From: Mycobacterium sp. KBS0706
GTDB lineage: Bacteria; Pseudomonadota; Alphaproteobacteria; DSM-16000; Inquilinaceae
Length of the DNA stretch: 64,000 bases
Direction of reading: 5' to 3'
NCBI RefSeq assembly: GCF_005938675.2
Contig: NZ_VCCH02000012.1
Location: forward strand, 62,001 to 126,000
Under the pieces are notes generated by a model that ran no database searches, was not told where the DNA came from, and saw only the letters and a list, made by a program, of their open reading frames with translations. The stretch's first letter is position 1. Every line of letters begins with the position of its first letter. This document shows positions 32,231 to 42,374 of the stretch, in pieces. The position numbers and the translations under genes were made by a program.

Positions 32231-32986
32231 ATGGAGACCATATTGAAGGGCAAGGTCGCCCTCGTGACCGGCGGCTCGCGCGGGCTCGGTGCCGCTACGG
32301 CGGAGGCGCTAGCCGACCAGGGGGCGGATGTGGCGATCAGCTACGTCGCGTCGGCCGAGAAGGCCGAAGCCGTGGTCGAGACGCTGAAGGCGAAGGGCGT
32401 GCGCGCTCTCGCGATCCGGAGCGACCAGGCCGACACGGCCGCGGCCAGGCCGCTGGTCGACACGGTGGTGGCGCATTTCGGCAGGCTCGACATCCTGGTC
32501 AACAATGCCGCGATCGCCGTGCAGGGCAAGACGGTCGACCATCCTGATCTCGACACGGTCAATCTCGATCGGCAATGGCAGATCAACGTCATGGGCGCGG
32601 TGGCGACCACGCGCGCGGCGGCCCCGGTGCTGCCGGATGGCGGCCGGATCATCTTCATCGGCTCCCTCCTGGGCAGCCGCATCCCGTTCACCGGCGTCGC
32701 CGACTACGCGGGAACCAAGGCGGCCATCGCCGGATATGCGAAGGGCGTCGCCCGCGATCTCGGCGGTCGCCGCATCACGGTCAACATCGTCCAGCCCGGC
32801 ATCATGCCGACCGACATGGCGGCAGAGGTGCGCGACAAGCTCCCCGCCGCGGTCATGGACCTGCACCCCATCCGTCGGATCGCGACGCTCGAGGAGGTGT
32901 CGGCCCTCGTCTGTTTTCTGGCCGGGCCGAACGGCGGCTACATCACCGGCAGCGTGATCGACGTGGCCGGCGGCCTGCAGGTCTGA
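32231..32986 (+). CDS. short-chain dehydrogenase/reductase
   Basis: 251 residues of the classical SDR family, NAD(P)-dependent. Cofactor motif TGGSRGLG (13-20), NNAA of the core sheet, catalytic Ser in IGSLLGS, YAGTK (Tyr-x-x-x-Lys) and NIVQPGIMPTDM. The substrate is unknown; similar genes paired with a TetR regulator often reduce reactive carbonyls or quinones. AAAGGAT precedes the ATG. Confidence 0.9.
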   Translation: METILKGKVALVTGGSRGLGAATAEALADQGADVAISYVASAEKAEAVVETLKAKGVRALAIRSDQADTAAARPLVDTVVAHFGRLDILVNNAAIAVQGKTVDHPDLDTVNLDRQWQINVMGAVATTRAAAPVLPDGGRIIFIGSLLGSRIPFTGVADYAGTKAAIAGYAKGVARDLGGRRITVNIVQPGIMPTDMAAEVRDKLPAAVMDLHPIRRIATLEEVSALVCFLAGPNGGYITGSVIDVAGGLQV

Positions 32987-33044
32987 GCGCCGGAGCTCAG
33001 GACCGAGAGGTCCGAGCTCTTATACCCACGGCCCAGTACCAACC

Positions 33045-33130
33045 CGTCATGGCGAGGAGCGAAACAATGTAGCCATCCAGAGGGGCGGTGCCGCTGGGAT
33101 GGCCACGCCCCTTCGGGGCTCGCCATGACG
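33045..33130. repeat. 86-bp palindromic intergenic element
   Basis: The inverted ends are CGTCATGGCGAG (33,045-33,056) and CTCGCCATGACG (33,119-33,130). Inside, CCATCC pairs with GGATGG, and a small CCCCTTCGGGG hairpin follows. It lies after the SDR gene in a 255-bp gap that otherwise shows nothing. It is typical of dispersed repeats of alphaproteobacterial genomes. Confidence 0.75.
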
Positions 33131-33253
33131 AGGATGGCTGGAGAGTCGATCTCACAGGCCGCTGACGTTAGTAATTGATCGGCGCCGTGTGAATCAGAAC
33201 CGACATGCCGCGTCGATCCCGTCTGTGAGTTTACGGCCTAGGTGATCCGCCCG

Positions 33254-34033
33254 ATGAGCAGCCCCAGCGCCCCCGATCGGATCATGGTCTTTGCCGCCGG
33301 CAGCCTGCGCGTCGCCCTGCCGGCGCTGGCCGCCGCCTTCATCGCGGCGACGGGAGTCGCGGTCGAAACCCGGCATGGTCCCGCCGGGCTGCTGCGCGAG
33401 CGGATCGAGGCCGGCGACCGGCCCGACCTGTTCCTGTCCGCCGATCTCGGCCATCCGAAGCGGCTGGCCGCGGCGGGGTTGGCCGGGCCGCCGGTGCTGT
33501 TCGCCCGCAATGCCATGGTCGCCCTGGCCCACCGCCGGGCCGCGGTGACCGGCAGCGCCGAGCTCTTGGACCGGATGCTCGACCCCGCCATCCGCCTCGG
33601 CACCTCGACGCCGCTGAAGGACCCGTCGGGCGACTACGCCTGGGCGATCTTCCGCCGGGCCGACCGGGTGCGGCCGGGCGCCTTCGCCCGGCTCGACGCC
33701 AAGGCCCTGAAACTGGTCGGCGGGGCCGAGCCGCCGCCGGCCACGGCGACCGCCGCCCCCTACAGCCCGGTCGCCCGGGCCCTTGCCGAGGGCGATGCCG
33801 ACATCTTCCTCGGCTATGCCACCGGCCTGCGGCCGCTGGCCGCCGAGCATGTGGACCTCACCGTCGTCGACCTGCCGGCCGAGCTGGTGGTCGGCCCGGA
33901 ATACGGCCTGGCCCTGCTGGCCGGCGGCGCGCCGGACGCGGTCCGCTTCGCCCTGTTTCTGCTGTCGCTGGACGGCCAGGCGCTGCTGCGCCGGGCCGGC
34001 TTCTCACCGGTCGCGCTGCCCGCCGAACCCTGA
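33254..34033 (+). CDS. ModA-like molybdate-binding domain protein without signal peptide
   Basis: 259 residues of the bacterial extracellular solute-binding type 11 (ModA) fold: IMVFAAGSLRVALPALAAAF, GPAGLLRERIEAGDRPDLFL, then GTSTPLKDPSGDYAW and DIFLGYATGLRPL. ModA binds molybdate or tungstate in the periplasm. Here no signal peptide precedes the domain from ATG 33,254 (ribosome site AGGTGA) or from GTG 33,242. It may be cytoplasmic, or the true start may be lost. The transporter genes that follow may handle the same ion. Confidence 0.75.
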   Translation: MSSPSAPDRIMVFAAGSLRVALPALAAAFIAATGVAVETRHGPAGLLRERIEAGDRPDLFLSADLGHPKRLAAAGLAGPPVLFARNAMVALAHRRAAVTGSAELLDRMLDPAIRLGTSTPLKDPSGDYAWAIFRRADRVRPGAFARLDAKALKLVGGAEPPPATATAAPYSPVARALAEGDADIFLGYATGLRPLAAEHVDLTVVDLPAELVVGPEYGLALLAGGAPDAVRFALFLLSLDGQALLRRAGFSPVALPAEP

Positions 34034-34058
34034 CCGGCGACGTTGCCGCCTCAGCCCG

Positions 34059-34086
34059 ATCGATATATACGCTCCCATACAGCGGC
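34059..34086 (+). promoter_or_regulatory. Mo-box-like site before the transporter operon
   Basis: ATCGATATATA (34,059-34,069) matches the known ModE half-site ATCGCTATATA at 10 of 11 bases. After exactly six bases, CATACAGCG (34,076-34,084) is a weaker inverted half (6 of 11). ModE with molybdate represses transport genes at such sites. It sits 50 bp before the binding-protein ATG. Confidence 0.5.
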
Positions 34087-34135
34087 GGCACGCCGCCCGC
34101 CGGCAGACTCACACGCATAAAAGGGTCCAAGGGGC

Positions 34136-35212
34136 ATGATGACATCGTGGCATCGCGGTCTACGCGGCGCGCTGGCGCTGCTGTGCGCCGCCTGGCTGCT
34201 GACGCAGCCGCCGGCCCCTGCCCTGGCGGCCGACACCATCACGGTGACCGACCAGCTCAACCGCAGCGTCGCCGTGCCGGCCGATGTCCAGCGCATCGTC
34301 GTGCTGCAGCACCAGACGCTGGACATCCTGGTCGAGCTCGGCGCCGCCGACCGGATCGTCGGCGTGCTGCGCAGCTGGCCCAGCCTGATCCCCGGCCTCG
34401 ACCGCTACGCGCCGCAGCTGAAGGGCCTGCCGACCCCCGGCGACCTGTCGATGGTCAATGTTGAGGAGCTGCTGCGGCTGAAGCCCGACGTCGTCTTCGT
34501 CACCAACTACGCCCCGCCGGCGATGATCGACCAGATCAGCCGGGCCGGCCTCCCGGTGGTCGCCATCTCGCTATCCCAGGGCGAAGGGGTCGAGGCGCCG
34601 AAGCTGAACCCGACCTTCGCCGATGACGACACCGCCTATGCCGAGGGGCTGAAGGCCGGGGTGACGCTGATCGGCCGGATCGTCGGCAAGGCCGACCGCG
34701 CCGATCAGCTGCTGGACTACGCCTTCAGCCGGCGGAAGCAGGTCGAGGACCGGGTGGCCGGGCTGGCGGCGGGCGACCGCATCCGCCTCTACATGGCCAA
34801 CCCCGATCTGAACACCTATGGCTCGGGCAAGTACACCGGCGTGATCATGGCCCGGTCGGGCGGGGTCAATGTTGCCGCCGGCGTGCGCGGCGCCACCAAG
34901 GTGTCGATGGAGGACATCCTCGCCTGGGACCCGCAGGTGATCTTCGTGCAGGACCGCTACGCCGCGGTCGCCGACCAGATCCGCCAGGGCAGCGCCTGGC
35001 AGCATGTCGAGGCGGTGAAGAACGGCCGCATCTACATCACCCCGGAATATGTGAAGCCCTGGGGCTATCCGCTGCCCGAGGCGCTGGCGCTGGGCGAGCT
35101 GTGGATGGCCAAGAAGCTCTATCCCAACCGCTTCGCCGACATCGACATGCAGACGGAGGCGACCGCGTACTACCAGCGCTTCTACGGCCAGCCCTACACC
35201 GGTCCGAATTAG
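34136..35212 (+). CDS. periplasmic binding protein of an iron/B12/Mol-type ABC importer
   Basis: 358 residues with a signal peptide (about 1-31, cut after ALA) and the FecB/BtuF-type fold: TITVTDQLNRSVAVPADVQR, RIVVLQHQTLDIL, LLRLKPDVVFV and MEDILAWDPQVIFVQ. This family binds ferric siderophores, haem, B12 or, in MolA of Haemophilus, molybdate and tungstate. The ModA-like neighbour and the Mo-box-like site favour molybdate/tungstate. It starts the SBP-permease-ATPase operon. Confidence 0.85.
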   Translation: MMTSWHRGLRGALALLCAAWLLTQPPAPALAADTITVTDQLNRSVAVPADVQRIVVLQHQTLDILVELGAADRIVGVLRSWPSLIPGLDRYAPQLKGLPTPGDLSMVNVEELLRLKPDVVFVTNYAPPAMIDQISRAGLPVVAISLSQGEGVEAPKLNPTFADDDTAYAEGLKAGVTLIGRIVGKADRADQLLDYAFSRRKQVEDRVAGLAAGDRIRLYMANPDLNTYGSGKYTGVIMARSGGVNVAAGVRGATKVSMEDILAWDPQVIFVQDRYAAVADQIRQGSAWQHVEAVKNGRIYITPEYVKPWGYPLPEALALGELWMAKKLYPNRFADIDMQTEATAYYQRFYGQPYTGPN

Positions 35213-36232
35213 GTGTCTCGATCACGGGCTTCGATACGATTGACAGCGCTGCTACTGGCGCTGCTGCCTGTCGTCATCTTCCTGCTGTCCTTCCTGGTCG
35301 GCCGCTATCCGGTGCCACCGCTGACCGTGATCCGGGTGATCGCGGCGCAGGTCCTGTCGGTGACGCCGGACTGGCCGGCGGTGGTCGGGTCAGTGGTGCT
35401 GGATGTCCGCCTGCCCCGCGTGCTCGCCGCCATGATCGTCGGCGGCGGCCTGGCGATGTCCGGCGCCTGTTACCAGGGCGTGTTCCGCAACCCGCTGGTG
35501 TCGCCCTTCACCCTCGGCGTCTCGGCCGGGGCCGGCTTCGGCGCCGCCATCGCCATCCTGCTGTTCCAGCAGCGCTACGCCGTCCAGCTCTGCGCCTTCG
35601 CCTTCGGCCTCGCCGCCGTCGGCCTGTGTTTCTTCATGAGCCGGATGTACCGGGCGGGATCCACTCTCGTCCTGGTGCTGGCCGGGGTGATCGTCGGGTC
35701 GCTGTTCACGGCGCTGCTGTCACTGCTGAAATACGTCGCCGACCCGAACTCCAAGCTGCCGGTGATCGAGTTCTGGCTACTCGGCTCGCTGTCCTCGGTG
35801 TCGATGGCCGACATCGCCGCGGTCGCCGTCGTGGCCGTGCCATCCGCCGCCATCCTGCTGCTGCTGCGCTGGCGCATCAACCTGCTGGCCATGGGCGACG
35901 AGCAGGCCCGCATCCTGGGCGTCGAGGCCGGGCGGCTGCGGGCCGTGGTGGTGCTGCTGGCCACGCTGATCGCGGCCTCCACCGTGGCGGTCAGCGGCAT
36001 CATCGGCTGGGTCGGGCTGGTCATCCCCCACTTCGCGCGGATCATCGTCGGCCCGGATTTCCGCAAGCTGCTGCCGGCCACCCTGTCGCTCGGCGCCTGC
36101 TACCTGCTGGTGATCGACGACCTGGCACGGTCGGTGACGGCGGCGGAGATCCCGCTCGGCATCCTCACCGCCCTGGTCGGGGCGCCGGCCTTCATGCTGC
36201 TGCTGCGCCGCGGGTCGCTGGGATGGGCGTGA
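35213..36232 (+). CDS. FecCD/BtuC/MolB-type ABC permease
   Basis: 339 residues, about ten membrane spans. Family motifs: DVRLPRVLAAMIVGGGLAMS, GACYQGVFRNPLVSPFTLGV, LLRWRINLLAMGDEQARILG and IGWVGLVIPHFARI. Starts with GTG immediately after the binding-protein stop; its last 10 bases overlap the ATPase ATG. It forms the transmembrane dimer of the importer. Confidence 0.92.
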   Translation: MSRSRASIRLTALLLALLPVVIFLLSFLVGRYPVPPLTVIRVIAAQVLSVTPDWPAVVGSVVLDVRLPRVLAAMIVGGGLAMSGACYQGVFRNPLVSPFTLGVSAGAGFGAAIAILLFQQRYAVQLCAFAFGLAAVGLCFFMSRMYRAGSTLVLVLAGVIVGSLFTALLSLLKYVADPNSKLPVIEFWLLGSLSSVSMADIAAVAVVAVPSAAILLLLRWRINLLAMGDEQARILGVEAGRLRAVVVLLATLIAASTVAVSGIIGWVGLVIPHFARIIVGPDFRKLLPATLSLGACYLLVIDDLARSVTAAEIPLGILTALVGAPAFMLLLRRGSLGWA

Positions 36233-37001
36233 TCCTGGCGGCAGAGCGGCTGGGCTTCACCTATCCCGGCCGGGCGCGGCGGTGTTCGAGGGCGTCGGCC
36301 TCGACGTCTCGGCCGGCGAGATCCTGTGCGTGCTGGGCCCGAACGGCATCGGCAAGTCGACGCTGCTGCGCTGCCTGGCCGGGCTGGTGCCGCCGACCGC
36401 CGGCACCGTCCGAATCGCCGGCCGGCCGATCGCCACGCTGGGCCGGGCCGAAATCGCACGCCATCTGGCGCTGGTGCCGCAGAGCCACCAATCCGTCTTC
36501 GCCTTCCCGGTCCGCGCCGTGGTCGAGATGGGCCAGGCGCCGCATCTCGGCTGGTTCGGCGTGCCCGGGCGGGAGGATGCGGCCCGGGCCGAAGAGGCGC
36601 TGGCGACGCTGGGCATCGCCCATCTGGTCGATGCGCCCTACACCGAGATCAGCGGCGGCGAGCAGCAGCTGGTGCAGATCGCACGGGTGCTGGCGCAGGG
36701 GCCGGCGCTGATGATCCTGGACGAGCCGACGGCCCATCTCGACTTCGCCAACCAGGCCCGCTTCCTGGCGCTGGTTCGCCGGCTGGCACGCCAGGGACTG
36801 GGCGTGATCTTCACCACCCACGCCCCCGACCACGCCCATGCGCTGGCCGAACGGACCCTGATCCTGTCGCCGTCGCACCCGCCGCAGCTGGGCCCGACCG
36901 CCGCCCTGCTGACGGAGGACACTCTGTCGGGCGCCTATGGCGTGCCGATCCGGCTGGTCCGCGCCGACGGCCACGTCGCCTGCGTCGCCATGGTGGAGTG
37001 A
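36223..37001 (+). CDS. ABC importer ATPase, apparent one-base frameshift
   Basis: The natural start ATG 36,223 overlaps the permease stop and encodes MGVILAAERLGFTYPGR, with the A-loop tyrosine. After about 36,280 the correct reading moves back one base to VFEGVGLDVSAGEILCVLG. Walker A GPNGIGKST, signature ISGGEQQ, Walker B LMILDEPTAHLD and the switch histidine (TTHAPDHAH) are all intact there. A GTG at 36,282 could start a form lacking the A-loop. So this is a recent one-base deletion, a sequence error, or less likely programmed frameshifting. Confidence 0.8.
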
Positions 37002-37019
37002 CGCCTGGCCCGGCCTTGG

Positions 37020-37151
37020 CTACAGCACGAAGTCGCTGACCGTCCGGGCATGGTCGGCGGTGACGTTGATGGCGAAGTCCGAGACCTTGTCGCCGTTGAC
37101 GTCGACATAGACCACCTGGACCGCCCCGGACGTCACCACCCGCAGCTCGCC
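37020..37151 (-). pseudogene. remnant of a secreted calcium-binding protein, C-terminal end
   Basis: The reverse strand encodes about 43 residues (ELRVVTSGAVQVVYVDVNG, then DKVSDFAI and the end TVSDFVL) ending at the stop at 37,020. The end aligns with that of the RTX gene at 30,220 (SDFHIQL, then AGDFVL), the acidic-hydrophobic type I secretion signal. No repeats or start precede it, so it looks like a leftover 3' end. Confidence 0.55.
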
Positions 37152-37214
37152 GGCGTGGCGGAGCCTGCGCGCGTCTGCACGCCGATCGCGGCTACCATCG
37201 TCCCAAACGAACCT

Positions 37215-37290
37215 CGTCATCCCGCTTTCGAAAGCGGGGATCTCGTCACGGCCTGACTGGCGAGAGATTCCCGCTTTCGCGGGAATGACG
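37215..37290 (+). repeat. 76-bp palindromic element, copy 1
   Basis: CGTCATCCCGCTTTCGAAAG begins two hairpins separated by a spacer with TCACGGCCTGAC, and the element ends ATGACG at 37,290. It matches the element at 62,033-62,107 in opposite orientation. The flanking gap 37,152-37,409 also holds the promoter-like site at 37,356. Confidence 0.8.
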
Positions 37291-37355
37291 ACCAAAGGAA
37301 GGGCTGGCTCCTCGCACTTCCCCCTCTTGACCCCTGCCCCGCTCCACAGCAGGAT

Positions 37356-37373
37356 TTTAACCAACGGGTTAAA
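37356..37373. promoter_or_regulatory. operator-like palindrome before the NMT1-type transporter
   Basis: TTTAACC-AACG-GGTTAAA is a perfect 7-bp inverted repeat. TTGACC at 37,327-37,332 with CAGGAT 17 bp on could be the promoter, placing the palindrome just after the -10 region, where a repressor would block transcription of 37,410 onwards. No regulator gene is adjacent. Confidence 0.5.
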
Positions 37374-37409
37374 TTCTGCCGGGCCAAAGCCCGCGACCGG
37401 GAGACGCCG

Positions 37410-38219
37410 ATGGGATCGCGAAGCGCGAAGGGCCGCGCGCTCAGCCTCTTACAGGCGGGCTGGATCCGGCCGGTCATCCTGCTGCTGATCATCATCGTGC
37501 TGTGGGACCTGGCGATCCGGGTGTTCCGGCTGCCGCCGTATCAGGTGCCGGCGCCCTGGGACGTGATCGTCACCCTGTGGCGCGACGGGCCGGAGCTGCT
37601 GGCGCAATCGGTGCCCACCACCGTCGCCACCGTGCTGGGCTTCCTGCTGTCGGCCGCGATCGGCATCCCGACCGCGATGCTGATCGCAGGCTCCCGCACG
37701 GTCGAGGCCTATGTCTATCCGCTGCTGGTGTTCTCGCAGTCGATCCCGAAGGTGGCGATCGCGCCGCTCTTCGTCGTCTGGTTCGGCTTCGGGCTCGAGC
37801 CCAAGGTGATCTCGGCCTTCCTGCTCGGCGTGTTCCCGGTCGTGGTCTCGGCGGTGCAGGGCTTCAAATCGCTCGACCCCGACACGCTCGACCTGGCCCG
37901 GGCCATGGCCGCCAGCCGCTGGCAGGTGTTCCGCATGGTCGGTCTGCCCGCGGCGATGCCGGCGATCTTCTCCGGCCTCAAGGTCTCGGTGACGCTGGCC
38001 GTGGTCGGCGCCGTGGTCGGCGAGTTCGTCGGCGCCAATTCCGGCATCGGCTTCGTGCTGCAGCGCTCGATCGGCAATTTCGAGCTGCCGACCATGTTCG
38101 CGGCGCTGGTGATCCTGGCGCTGCTCGGCGTCGTGCTGTTCTGGCTGGTCGATGTCGTCGAGCGCCTGGTGATTCCCTGGCACGCCAGCCGGCGCCGGGA
38201 GCTGATCCTCGCCGCCTGA
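37410..38219 (+). CDS. ABC transporter permease, SsuC/TauC/ThiX type
   Basis: 269 residues with about six membrane spans and the binding-protein-dependent permease EAA-type loop (LDLARAMAASRWQVFRMVGLP). The family carries nitrate, sulfonates, taurine or thiamine-precursor pyrimidines. It is the first gene of a permease-SBP-ATPase set. Confidence 0.9.
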   Translation: MGSRSAKGRALSLLQAGWIRPVILLLIIIVLWDLAIRVFRLPPYQVPAPWDVIVTLWRDGPELLAQSVPTTVATVLGFLLSAAIGIPTAMLIAGSRTVEAYVYPLLVFSQSIPKVAIAPLFVVWFGFGLEPKVISAFLLGVFPVVVSAVQGFKSLDPDTLDLARAMAASRWQVFRMVGLPAAMPAIFSGLKVSVTLAVVGAVVGEFVGANSGIGFVLQRSIGNFELPTMFAALVILALLGVVLFWLVDVVERLVIPWHASRRRELILAA

Positions 38220-38253
38220 CGCGGCGCAACCAATCACAGGGGGAGGAAGAACC

Positions 38254-39231
38254 ATGATCCGCAGCCTGCTGGTCGCCCTCGGCGTCCTGCTCATGGCCGG
38301 CTCGGCCCAGGCGGCCGACAAGGTCGTGCTGATGCTGAACTGGTACGTCTATGGCGAGCACACGCCGTTCTTCTACGGCAAGGCCAAGGGCTTCTACGCC
38401 GACCAGGGCATCGACCTGGAGATCCAGGAGGGCCGCGGCTCGGCCATGACCGCCCAGGCGGTGGCCGCCGGAACCGTCGGCTTCGGCTATTTCGACGTGC
38501 CGACCATGATCAAGGCCGCGGCCAAGGGCGCGCCGCTGGTCTCGGTCGGGGTGCTGCTGCAGAAGAGCCCGATGTCGGTGATGGGTTTCACCGACAAAGG
38601 CATCCGCAAGCCGGAGGACATCAAGGGCAAGACCGTGGCCACCACGCCCGGCGATTCGCTGTCGCAGATCTGGCCCTTCTTCCTGCAGAAGACCGGCCTC
38701 TCGGAGAGCGACTTCAAGACCGTCTCGGGCGACGCCCAGACCAAGCTGAACGCCGTGATCAACGGCCAGGCCGACCTGCTGCTGGGCTATGCGATGGACC
38801 AGAGCATGAAGATCAAGGACGCGACGGGCAAGGACGTCACCCCGATCCTGTTCGCCGATTACGGGGTCAACATGGTGTCCTCGGGCATCGTCGTGCAGAA
38901 GGACCTGCTGACCGAGAATCCCGACCTGATCCGCCGCTTCATGGCGGCGACGACCCGGTCGGTCGAGGCGGCTGAGAAGGCGCCGGCCGAGGCCACCGCG
39001 GCGACGCTGGCGGCGCTGCCCAAGGCGGGCAAGCCGGAAACGCTGCAGGAGGGCTTCGAGCGCACCATCCCGCTGTACCGGACCGAGGAGACCCAGGGGC
39101 AGCGGCCGTTCCGCGTCACCGACGCCAACATGGCCGAGACCGTGAAGCTGCTGGTCGAATATGGCGGCGTCGCCGCCGATGCGGCGAGCGATCCGAAGGC
39201 CTTCTACACCAACGAGTTCCTGCCGAAGTGA
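38254..39231 (+). CDS. NMT1/THI5-like ABC substrate-binding protein
   Basis: 325 residues, signal peptide about 1-21 (cut after AQA). VVLMLNWYVYGEHTPFFYGK begins the NMT1/THI5-like domain, followed by FYADQGIDLEIQEG and GFGYFDVPTMIKAAAKGAPL. Relatives bind pyrimidine precursors of thiamine, riboflavin or other ring compounds. The residues seen do not fix the ligand, and no TPP or FMN riboswitch was found upstream. Confidence 0.87.
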   Translation: MIRSLLVALGVLLMAGSAQAADKVVLMLNWYVYGEHTPFFYGKAKGFYADQGIDLEIQEGRGSAMTAQAVAAGTVGFGYFDVPTMIKAAAKGAPLVSVGVLLQKSPMSVMGFTDKGIRKPEDIKGKTVATTPGDSLSQIWPFFLQKTGLSESDFKTVSGDAQTKLNAVINGQADLLLGYAMDQSMKIKDATGKDVTPILFADYGVNMVSSGIVVQKDLLTENPDLIRRFMAATTRSVEAAEKAPAEATAATLAALPKAGKPETLQEGFERTIPLYRTEETQGQRPFRVTDANMAETVKLLVEYGGVAADAASDPKAFYTNEFLPK

Positions 39232-40052
39232 CGGGAATGGGGAAGGCAAAGCTGCATCTGGTCGAGACGGCGGAGGCATCGAGCCCCGCCGTCATCGCCG
39301 TCGAGGGCGTGTCGAAGACCTACCGCAGCCGCGACGGCGAGGTGCCGTCGCTGGCGCCACTGGACTTCACCATCGACGAGGGCGAGTTCCTGGTGCTGGT
39401 CGGCCCGTCCGGCTGCGGCAAGTCCACGCTGCTGCGCATGATCGCCGGCCTGCTGCCGCCCAGCACCGGCCGGATCCGCCTCGGCGGCCGCACGGTCGAC
39501 CGGCCGCATGGCGATGCCGGCATCGTGTTCCAGAACGCGCTCCTCCTGCCGTGGCGCAACGTCCTGGCCAATGTGATGATGCCGGTCGAGGTCAAGCGCC
39601 TGCCGCGCGACCCGCATCTCGAGCGCGCCCGGCAACTGCTGCGCATGGTCGGGCTGGAGGGGTTCGAGGCCAAGCTGCCCTGGCAGCTGTCCGGCGGCAT
39701 GCAGCAACGGGTGTCGCTGTGCAGGGCGCTGGTGACCGACCCGCCGATCGTGCTGATGGACGAACCCTTCGGTGCGCTCGACGCCATGACGCGCGAGCGG
39801 ATGAATGTCGAGCTGCAGCGGATTCAGCGCGAGACCCGCAAGACCATCCTCCTGATCACCCATTCGATTCCGGAGGCTGTGTTCCTGGCCGACCGGGTGC
39901 TGGTGATGAGCGAGCGGCCGGGATCGATCGCAGCGGTGTACGACGTGCCGATGCCGAAGCCACGGTCGCTCGACATCCTGGGCGATCCGCGCTTCGTCGA
40001 GCTGACCCAGCGCATCCGCGGCCATTTCCGCGCCCAGGGCGGGCTGGACTGA
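39228..40052 (+). CDS. ABC transporter ATPase, SsuB/TauB type
   Basis: About 274 residues. Walker A GPSGCGKST, Q-loop VFQNALLLPWR, signature LSGGMQQRVSLCRAL, Walker B IVLMDEPFGALD and switch His in LITHSIPEA. Starts either at GTG 39,228 (GTGA overlap with the SBP stop) or ATG 39,237. Completes the importer. Confidence 0.93.
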   Translation: MTGMGKAKLHLVETAEASSPAVIAVEGVSKTYRSRDGEVPSLAPLDFTIDEGEFLVLVGPSGCGKSTLLRMIAGLLPPSTGRIRLGGRTVDRPHGDAGIVFQNALLLPWRNVLANVMMPVEVKRLPRDPHLERARQLLRMVGLEGFEAKLPWQLSGGMQQRVSLCRALVTDPPIVLMDEPFGALDAMTRERMNVELQRIQRETRKTILLITHSIPEAVFLADRVLVMSERPGSIAAVYDVPMPKPRSLDILGDPRFVELTQRIRGHFRAQGGLD

Positions 40053-40057
40053 CCCGG

Positions 40058-40498
40058 TCAGTCCGGATGCTGCGGCTTCTGCGGCGTCGGCCAAGGCTCG
40101 CCGCGGTCCTCCAGCATCACGTCGATGCCGGCGCCGGCCAGGCGCAGGGTCACGTCCCCGGCGAAGCTCAGCAGGATGCCGCCCTCCTCCGCCGTCACCG
40201 CCAGCAGGTCCAGCATCCGCGACCGCTCGCCCAGGTCGAGCTTCCGGCTCTGCACCGCCTCGACGCCCTGGACGCGCACGCCGCATAGGGTGCGCTGCCA
40301 GAACTCCTGGCCGTCGACCAGCTGCGCCGGCAGCTCCCAGCAGAAGCGGTTCAGCGCCATCACGAAGCAGCGGTCGGACCGCAGGAAAGTCATGTCGTGC
40401 ACCGGCACGATCGCATCCTGCAGCGCCGCGGACAGCACCGCGAGGTCGTCCGCGTCGCGCGCCCGCAGGCGCAGGGGAACGGTCGTGTCGGGCGCCAT
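40058..40498 (-). CDS. DUF2948 family protein
   Basis: 146 residues matching DUF2948, an alphaproteobacterial family of unknown function that follows murA: LRLRARDADDLAVLSAALQD, FVMALNRFCWE and the beta-rich end ILLSFAGDVTLRL. It starts 1 bp after the murA stop and converges with the ATPase gene. Confidence 0.9.
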   Translation of the reverse strand: MAPDTTVPLRLRARDADDLAVLSAALQDAIVPVHDMTFLRSDRCFVMALNRFCWELPAQLVDGQEFWQRTLCGVRVQGVEAVQSRKLDLGERSRMLDLLAVTAEEGGILLSFAGDVTLRLAGAGIDVMLEDRGEPWPTPQKPQHPD

Positions 40499-40499
40499 C

Positions 40500-41783
<1,284 letters not shown>

Positions 41784-41816
41784 CTTGGCTCCCCCGGGCC
41801 CCGGTATGAGATGACG

Positions 41817-42371
41817 CTACAGCTTCGGCAGGGTGACGCCGCGCTGGCCCATGTATTTGCCGGCCCGGTCGGCATAGGACACCTCGCAGGGCTGGTCGCC
41901 CTTGAGGAACAGGAACTGGCAGGCGCCCTCATGGGCATAGATCTTGGCCGGCAGCGGCGTGGTGTTGGAGAATTCCAGCGTCACATGGCCCTCCCATTCC
42001 GGCTCCAGCGGCGTGACGTTGACGATGATGCCGCAGCGGGCATAGGTCGACTTGCCCAGGCAGATCACCAGCACGTCGCGCGGGATGCGGAAATACTCGA
42101 CCGTGCGGGCCAAAGCGAAGCTGTTCGGCGGGATGATGCAGACCGGGCCCTTGCGCTCGACGAAGCTCTTCGGATCGAAGTTCTTCGGATCGACCAGGGC
42201 GCTGTCGACATTGGTGAAGACCAGGAACTCGTCGGAGACGCGGGCGTCGTAGCCGTAGCTCGACAGGCCATAGGAGATCGTGCCCTCGCGCTTCTGCCGC
42301 TCGACGAAGGGGTCGATCATCTTGTCCTGGAGCGCCCGCTCGCGGATCCAGATATCGGACATGATCGTCAC
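41817..42371 (-). CDS. dcd: dCTP deaminase
   Basis: 184 residues. Deaminates dCTP to dUTP. Motifs: [37 protein letters not shown] (Arg and Ser of the active site), [20 protein letters not shown] with the catalytic Glu, and the tail [16 protein letters not shown] 42,371 is favoured by an AGGGG ribosome site; ATG 42,362 is the alternative. Confidence 0.96.
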   Translation of the reverse strand: MTIMSDIWIRERALQDKMIDPFVERQKREGTISYGLSSYGYDARVSDEFLVFTNVDSALVDPKNFDPKSFVERKGPVCIIPPNSFALARTVEYFRIPRDVLVICLGKSTYARCGIIVNVTPLEPEWEGHVTLEFSNTTPLPAKIYAHEGACQFLFLKGDQPCEVSYADRAGKYMGQRGVTLPKL

Positions 42372-42374
42372 GGC

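Noticed and set aside
37374-37410. FMN riboswitch end (AGCCCGCGA-like text before the NMT1-type operon)
   Set aside because: The other conserved RFN blocks, such as the ACCGGCGGT segment, are absent upstream.
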